The translations under genes and the position numbers were made by a program. Positions 50,232 through 54,227 of a DNA stretch of 54,227 nt are shown here, piece after piece (position 1 is the stretch's first letter; each line of letters begins with the position of its first letter). The stretch comes from an uncultured Atopostipes sp. (GTDB lineage: Bacteria; Bacillota; Bacilli; Lactobacillales; Carnobacteriaceae_A): contig CAJUOQ010000012.1 of NCBI GenBank assembly GCA_910588235.1, forward strand, positions 1 to 54,227, in the 5' to 3' direction. Under the pieces are notes generated by a model that ran no database searches, was not told the DNA's origin, and saw only the letters and a list, made by a program, of their open reading frames with translations.

Positions 50232-50680
50232 ACATTATAAACAGGTGGGGGGGGCGGATAATTTTGAAGCTGGGCCTTGATTGAGTCGAAAGGAAAGGAC
50301 TCAAGCACTATTTGCTTGACCGCAAGACTTTCCTCAACAGCTTTTAACCGCTCATGAATAGGACCATGATTTAAACACCACCACTTGAGACTTTGGCAGC
50401 TTATTTTGCTGCCAAGGCAGTTTTTCAAAAGCGATGAGAATGGGTATAGGGAAAGAAACATCTTTTTAACCGATCGAAAGACGACCGCACAAACAGAATT
50501 ATCCTATTAGAAAAAACTATCTTTTTTGGGGGATATAGGTGCATCCATTTCACCCGCTAAACAGTACGCAATTGCTCGGGTTCTCTTAGAAGAAAAAATC
50601 AAAATAAGAAGTTGAGTATTTAGCAACGTATGCTAAAATGATTAAGAGAATATCTGTAACCTAGCTTGAGGGGGCCTATT
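50232..50680. other. Gap between murF and mazE with hairpin and protein-like remnants
   Basis: A run of eight G lies at 50247-50254. TTGGCAGC (50393-50400) pairs with GCTGCCAA (50408-50415), and GGCAGTTTTTC follows, possibly the murF terminator. A minus-strand open stretch (about 50240-50461; WWCLNHGPIHERL) and a plus-strand stretch ending at about 50614 (SPAKQYAIARVLLEEKIK) look protein-like but lack starts or known homologues. Relatives usually have acpS and alr here. Confidence 0.4.
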
Positions 50681-50683
50681 GTG

Positions 50684-50944
50684 ATGGCGGAAGAAAGTAA
50701 GAAATTAGTTGTGGAGATTGATGCACAAACTTATTCATTAATTGAAGAATACAGTCGTTATATGAATCAAGAAAATAAAAAGGTCGTAAATTATCTATTA
50801 AATCAATCATTAAAAGAATTTGTCACCAATTATCAAAATTTGAAAAAAGGATATGTTGACATGGCAAGTATCAATTTAGAGATTAGTGATGCTTTTACTG
50901 TATCGGAAAATGAGGCCTTTAATCGCATTGATTATGAAGAGTGA
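50684..50944 (+). CDS. mazE: MazE/EndoAI-type antitoxin
   Basis: About 86 aa. An N-terminal ribbon-helix-helix region (KLVVEIDAQTYSLIEEYSRYM) is followed by KKGYVDMASINLEIS, which parallels the RRGYMEMAKINLTIS segment of B. subtilis EndoAI, the part that blocks the toxin. It should bind its own promoter and neutralise the RNase encoded 41 bp downstream. The start is ATG 50684 or the GTG just before it (50681); AGGGGG lies 6-9 nt upstream. Confidence 0.85.
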   Translation: MAEESKKLVVEIDAQTYSLIEEYSRYMNQENKKVVNYLLNQSLKEFVTNYQNLKKGYVDMASINLEISDAFTVSENEAFNRIDYEE

Positions 50945-50985
50945 TTAAAGCATTGTTTTTCTGATCGCGTAAGGGGGACAAGGCA

Positions 50986-51324
50986 ATGATGAAAAGAGGA
51001 GACGTCTATTACGCTGATTTGTCGCCTGTTGTCGGATCAGAACAAGGAGGTGTTCGCCCCGTGCTAATTTTACAAAATAATGTAGGAAATAAATATAGCC
51101 CAACGGTTATTGTTGCTGCAATCACAAGTAAAATAGATAAAAGTAAAGTACCCACGCATGTTCCAATAGGTAAAGATAAAGGTTTAACAGAAAATTCAGT
51201 GGCTTTACTTGAACAGGTTCGAACAATCGACAAACAACGTCTGACGGATAAGATTACACACTTAAGCGAAGAGATGATGCGAGAAGTTGATAAGGCACTG
51301 AGAATTAGTCTGGGAATTACTTAA
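50986..51324 (+). CDS. mazF: MazF/EndoA endoribonuclease toxin
   Basis: 112 aa. Sequence-specific mRNA interferase of the PemK/MazF family. MKRGDVYYADLSPVVGSEQGGVRPVLILQN contains the conserved Arg/Asp region and the GGxRPVLIL strand, and AAITSKIDKSKVPTHV contains the catalytic Thr-Ser region. B. subtilis EndoA cuts at UACAU. Intact and paired with mazE. In relatives it usually follows alr, which is absent here. Confidence 0.93.
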   Translation: MMKRGDVYYADLSPVVGSEQGGVRPVLILQNNVGNKYSPTVIVAAITSKIDKSKVPTHVPIGKDKGLTENSVALLEQVRTIDKQRLTDKITHLSEEMMREVDKALRISLGIT

Positions 51325-51334
51325 TACATAGATG

Positions 51335-51365
51335 AAAAAGCCACCTCTTAAAAAGTTGGCTTTTT
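51335..51365 (+). terminator. mazF terminator
   Basis: AAAAAGCCA (51335-51343) pairs with TGGCTTTTT (51357-51365). Confidence 0.85.
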
Positions 51366-51402
51366 CTTCCTTTAAAGGTTAAATTGTTAGAAGGAGAAGA
51401 CG

Positions 51403-51900
51403 ATGAAATTAACATTGAAACAAATGGTTTTAAATGCAATGTTTGCGGCGATATATGTTGTAGTGACAATTTTTTTACCATCCTATGGACCTTTACAACT
51501 ACGTCTGTCTGAAATGTTTGCCCACTTACCTGTATTCAATCGAAAATATGCAGTAGGTTTAATCATAGGTGTAGCGCTAGCGAATATACGGTCCGAATTT
51601 GGAATATATGATATTATTTTTGGAACATTACATACAGCGATTTCTATCTGGATTGTTTCTTTAATCATTAAAGAGAGCGACAGTCTTTTGAAAAAAATGT
51701 TGATCAATACTGGAGTCTTTACCGTAATGAGTTTCATTTTAGCGCTAATGGTCGGTTATTTATCCAATCAAATGGCTATTTTCTGGACGCTATACGCTAG
51801 TTTTGCAGCAAGCATTGCGATCGTGATGCTAGTGACGATTCCCGTGATGCTCTTTATCGATAAACAAGTTCACTTTGACCGCACGATGGAAACAGAATAA
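51403..51900 (+). CDS. queT: QueT family ECF transporter S component
   Basis: 165 aa with about five or six membrane helices. The early motif GPLQLRLSEMFAHLPVFN and the NIRSEFGIYDIIFGTLHT segment are characteristic of QueT, a substrate-binding ECF component for a queuosine precursor. It needs the shared EcfAA'T module. No preQ1 riboswitch could be seen in the 78 bp upstream, although this family is often preQ1-controlled. AGAAGGAGA precedes the ATG. Confidence 0.87.
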   Translation: MKLTLKQMVLNAMFAAIYVVVTIFLPSYGPLQLRLSEMFAHLPVFNRKYAVGLIIGVALANIRSEFGIYDIIFGTLHTAISIWIVSLIIKESDSLLKKMLINTGVFTVMSFILALMVGYLSNQMAIFWTLYASFAASIAIVMLVTIPVMLFIDKQVHFDRTMETE

Positions 51901-51953
51901 AAAGAGCTTAGAATGATTGCCAACGTTCATTCGACCTTGTCAAAGGCATTTCT

Positions 51954-51982
51954 TTGATGTTTTTCTAAAAAAGAGCTAAAAT
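51954..51982 (+). promoter_or_regulatory. hsp20 promoter
   Basis: TTGATG (51954-51959), a 17-bp spacer and TAAAAT (51977-51982). Just upstream, TTCGACCTTGTCAAA (51930-51944) resembles CtsR half-sites (GTCAAA) but in inverted order, so CtsR control is unproven. Confidence 0.55.
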
Positions 51983-52051
51983 AAGAGTGTAGTGAAGACG
52001 TCTTATTACACAAATGAGTAAAATAAAATCAAAGAAAGAAGGAAAAGAACA

Positions 52052-52471
52052 ATGAATAATTTATTTCCATCAAGACGTGATTTTATGAACTTAAACAGAC
52101 ACTTTTTCGGAAACTCTTTTGACAGTTTCTTTACAGACACCGCTGATTTTAGTGTAGACATTAAAGAAGCGGATGACGCGTACACTTTAGAAGCCGATTT
52201 ACCAGGTTTGACGAAAGAAGATATTCAGCTTGATTATAGTAACAATGTATTGTCTATTCGTGCAGAACAAGAAGTGGATACAGAAGAAAAAGATGATGAG
52301 AGTAATTACGTCCGTCGTGAACGTTCTAGTCGCTCATACGCTCGACAATTCTTAATCAAAGATATCGATGAAGAAAATATTACCGCGAAATTTGAAAATG
52401 GTGTATTAACTGTCGATTTACCGAAAAAAGAAGGTAGCGACCAAGAAACGAAAAAAATTGATATTCAATAA
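52052..52471 (+). CDS. hsp20: Hsp20/alpha-crystallin small heat shock protein
   Basis: 139 aa. ATP-independent holdase chaperone. The alpha-crystallin domain spans about residues 35-130: FSVDIKEADDAYTLEADLPGLTKEDIQLDY, RRERSSRSYARQFLI, and the closing AKFENGVLTVDLPKKE with the A-x-x-x-x-G-V-L-T motif. The short N-terminal arm contains SFDSFF. It has its own promoter and terminator. Confidence 0.94.
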   Translation: MNNLFPSRRDFMNLNRHFFGNSFDSFFTDTADFSVDIKEADDAYTLEADLPGLTKEDIQLDYSNNVLSIRAEQEVDTEEKDDESNYVRRERSSRSYARQFLIKDIDEENITAKFENGVLTVDLPKKEGSDQETKKIDIQ

Positions 52472-52488
52472 TGAATTAAATAAAATAT

Positions 52489-52524
52489 AAAAGGGACTTT
52501 CTCCTGAAATGGAGGTCCCTTTTT
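52489..52524 (+). terminator. hsp20 terminator
   Basis: AAAAGGGAC (52489-52497) with GTCCCTTTT (52515-52523), plus inner CTCC (52501-52504) with GGAG (52511-52514), followed by Ts. Confidence 0.85.
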
Positions 52525-52561
52525 ATTGTACATAATACAAGAGGACAAGGAGCATGTAAAA

Positions 52562-53551
52562 ATGAAAGCTTGGACAATAAAAGAACCAGGCGGAATCGAA
52601 CAATTAATCATGGTCGACCGCCCCATCCCAGAACCGACAGAAGATGAAATTTTAGTAAAAGTTGAAAGCACCGCGGTGAATCGGACCGATATTATCACCC
52701 GTGAAGATAAAAGTTTAGAAGCCCCTTATCCTATTTTAGGAGTGGAAGTGAGTGGCGTCGTTGAGAAGGCCTCCCCTCATTATCCTGAATTAAAAGAAGG
52801 CACACGAGTAGCTGGAATAGTGAATCGAGGAGGTTATTCTGAATATGCCGTTATGCCCGCTGGCCGTGCCATTGTCCTGCCAGATTCGATGTCATTTATT
52901 GATGGGGCAGCGATTCCTGAAGTTTTTCTAACGGCTTATCAAACCATGTTTTGGCTCGGTGAATTGAAACCGCAAGAAACAGTCTTAATCCATGCAGCAG
53001 GTAGTGGAGTAGGAACAGCGGCGATTCAGTTGGCTAGTCGTAAAATAACGGATGCTAATATTATTGCAACAGCTGGCTCCCAAAGAAAACTAGAAGTGGC
53101 GAAAGCCATCGGAGCGGACTTTACGATCAATTATAAAAAAGAAGATTTTGCGGAAAAAGTCCTTGAATATACAGATGGACATGGAGCGGATGTTATTTTA
53201 GACTTTGTTGGAGCGTCATACTGGGAGAAGAACCTGAAGAGTGCCGCTGTAGACGGTCGCTGGATAGTGATTGGTACACTGGGTGGTTCAGAGGTAGAAA
53301 AAGTATCCTTAGGTCAATTAATGCAAAAGAGATTGTCATTAAAAACGACTTTATTAACGCCACGCAGTGATGAATATAAAGCGGAACTTACGCAAGAATT
53401 TGCACACCGCATTGTGCCATTTTTCGAGGAAGATATTATTCAACCGATTATTCACTCTGTTTTAGATTTTGATAACTTAAAAGAAGCGCATCGACAAATG
53501 GAAGCCGACGAAAATACCGGAAAAATTATTATCGATGTTGCCGATCTATAA
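52562..53551 (+). CDS. Quinone reductase-like medium-chain dehydrogenase
   Basis: 329 aa of the zinc-free MDR family. The N-terminal GroES-like domain (KAWTIKEPGGIEQL, NRTDIITRE, LGVEVSGVVE) is followed by an NADPH Rossmann fold with HAAGSGVGTAAIQLA, the AAGxGVG form of quinone oxidoreductases. It is closest in style to the PIG3/QorB type enzymes that reduce quinones or enones with NADPH. I use ATG 52562, 9 nt after AAGGAG; the frame is open from 52526. Confidence 0.88.
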   Translation: MKAWTIKEPGGIEQLIMVDRPIPEPTEDEILVKVESTAVNRTDIITREDKSLEAPYPILGVEVSGVVEKASPHYPELKEGTRVAGIVNRGGYSEYAVMPAGRAIVLPDSMSFIDGAAIPEVFLTAYQTMFWLGELKPQETVLIHAAGSGVGTAAIQLASRKITDANIIATAGSQRKLEVAKAIGADFTINYKKEDFAEKVLEYTDGHGADVILDFVGASYWEKNLKSAAVDGRWIVIGTLGGSEVEKVSLGQLMQKRLSLKTTLLTPRSDEYKAELTQEFAHRIVPFFEEDIIQPIIHSVLDFDNLKEAHRQMEADENTGKIIIDVADL

Positions 53552-53560
53552 GGACAAAAT

Positions 53561-53607
53561 AAAAACGACTTTAGGGGAATTGCGCAGTTCTTCTAAAGTC
53601 GTTTTTT
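53561..53607. terminator. Bidirectional terminator
   Basis: AAAAACGACTTTAG (53561-53574) pairs with CTAAAGTCGTTTTT (53593-53606), between convergent genes. Confidence 0.9.
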
Positions 53608-53609
53608 AT

Positions 53610-54182
53610 TTAGAATTTTTTCTTATAAAAGTTTGTCGGACGGCCAACAGCTCCATATCTTTGTTCTACTTCTAAAAAGTCATTTTTTTCTAAATAATGA
53701 ATGTATTTTCGAATGGAAACATGGGAAAGGGACATTTTTTCTGTTAGCTCTTGAATTGTAAAAGCTTGATCGAAGGAATCAATAACCGCTAATATTAATT
53801 GTAACGTTTGTTCCGTTAACCCTTTTTCTAACTCAACTTCTGTGTGCTTTTGCTCCTGTTCTTTTTCTAACCAATAAAACTGATCGATATCTGCTTGTTC
53901 CATTTTATTTTGACCGTTTAATAGTTCCTTTTGTTGTTTAAAACGTAACATGCTTTTTTGAAAACGATCGAATTGAAACGGTTTTAAAATATAATCCACG
54001 GCGCCATATTGAGCGCACAACTCAATGGTTTCTTGTTCGTTAATCGCCGTAATCATAATAAAGTCAGCTGGATATTCTTCTTTACGTAACCTTTTAATCA
54101 AATCTACCCCCGACTCATTGGTTAGATGAATATCAATTAAAAGTAAATCAAATAAGTACTTTTTCGTTAATTTTATCCTGAA
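53610..54182 (-). pseudogene. N-terminally truncated CitT/DcuR-type response regulator
   Basis: The readable frame begins after a TAA at plus 54183-54185 and gives FDLLLIDIHLTNESGVDLIKRLR, the phospho-Asp strand of a receiver domain, then MITAIN and LKPFQFDRF with the conserved Thr and Lys. The C-terminal DNA-binding domain ends in LSHVSIRKYIHYLEKNDFLEVEQ and YGAVGRP, typical of CitB/DcuR/MalR regulators of dicarboxylate or citrate use. The first 45 or so residues, with the acidic pocket, are missing, and other frames upstream do not supply them. It is therefore a broken gene, or an error near the window edge. Confidence 0.65.
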
Positions 54183-54227
54183 TTATTCACTTCAAGTAAA
54201 ATAAGCATAAATTCTCAGTATTTTCTC

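Noticed and set aside
50084..50461. 125-aa minus-strand open frame
   Set aside because: It runs into murF, and part of it is a poly-Pro artefact of the G-run. The outer part looks protein-like, but no start, ribosome site or family could be recognised, so it is described only as gap content.
51930..51944. CtsR operator upstream of hsp20
   Set aside because: The GTCAAA-like half-sites are inverted rather than the direct heptad repeats CtsR requires, so it was not called.

Overview
The window looks like a chromosomal segment of a low-GC Gram-positive coccus of the order Lactobacillales, most like Carnobacteriaceae or Enterococcaceae. The grounds are strong AGGAGG ribosome binding sites, frequent TTG and GTG starts, many TG-extended -10 promoters, and a gene order (DUF1934, rpoE, pyrG, fba, murZ, rho, rpmE2) that follows the Bacillus subtilis ywiB-rpoE-pyrG-fba-murAB-rho-rpmE backbone. 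No rRNA or tRNA gene and no CRISPR array was seen. The left edge is the 3' end of a group II intron. The right edge is an N-terminally broken response regulator.

Layout. 1-9.2 kb: intron tail, KdgT-type permease, GntR regulator and type I pullulanase, a lipoprotein, a DUF1275 membrane protein, gluconate kinase, and a P1B-4 metal ATPase whose promoter carries a near-perfect PerR box. 9.3-11.3 kb: FAD oxidoreductase, methylglyoxal synthase, DUF378 protein. 11.5-16.1 kb: folate one-carbon cluster fhs-fchA-folD-fthC, then a THF riboswitch and folT. 16.1-19.4 kb: 41-bp tandem repeats and lipL-ywfO-HAD on the minus strand. 19.5-31.3 kb: the conserved rpoE-pyrG-fba-murZ-rho-rpmE2 backbone, interrupted by DUF368 and a sulfatase / formylglycine-generating enzyme / DUF202 operon. 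31.3-38.6 kb: 42-bp repeats, a glutamine-type ABC transporter, and an RpiR / PTS EIICB / GH4 alpha-glucoside operon with a perfect cre site. 38.7-43.5 kb: GNAT, an unrecognised protein, CNNM-CBS protein, Asp-box propeller, ketopantoate reductase family. 43.7-46.7 kb: a flavin locus with cytoplasmic ApbE, an FMN reductase, and an FMN reductase-PAS fusion ending in three D-x-V-S-(G/S)-A-S motifs. 46.8-54.2 kb: LACC1 family protein, ddl-murF, mazEF, queT, hsp20, a quinone-reductase-like protein and the broken regulator.

Most notable points. (1) The flavin locus couples an FMN transferase to a reductase whose tail resembles tandem flavinylation sites. A perfect FNR-type palindrome sits exactly at -41.5 of the predicted reductase promoter. 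(2) FolD lacks the catalytic Lys and Gln of the cyclohydrolase reaction and is encoded beside a stand-alone cyclohydrolase. (3) PyrG has Ser in place of its glutaminase Cys, behind a leader typical of CTP-sensing reiterative transcription. (4) The sulfatase, its maturase and a DUF202 membrane protein form one unit, recalling the E. coli yid locus.
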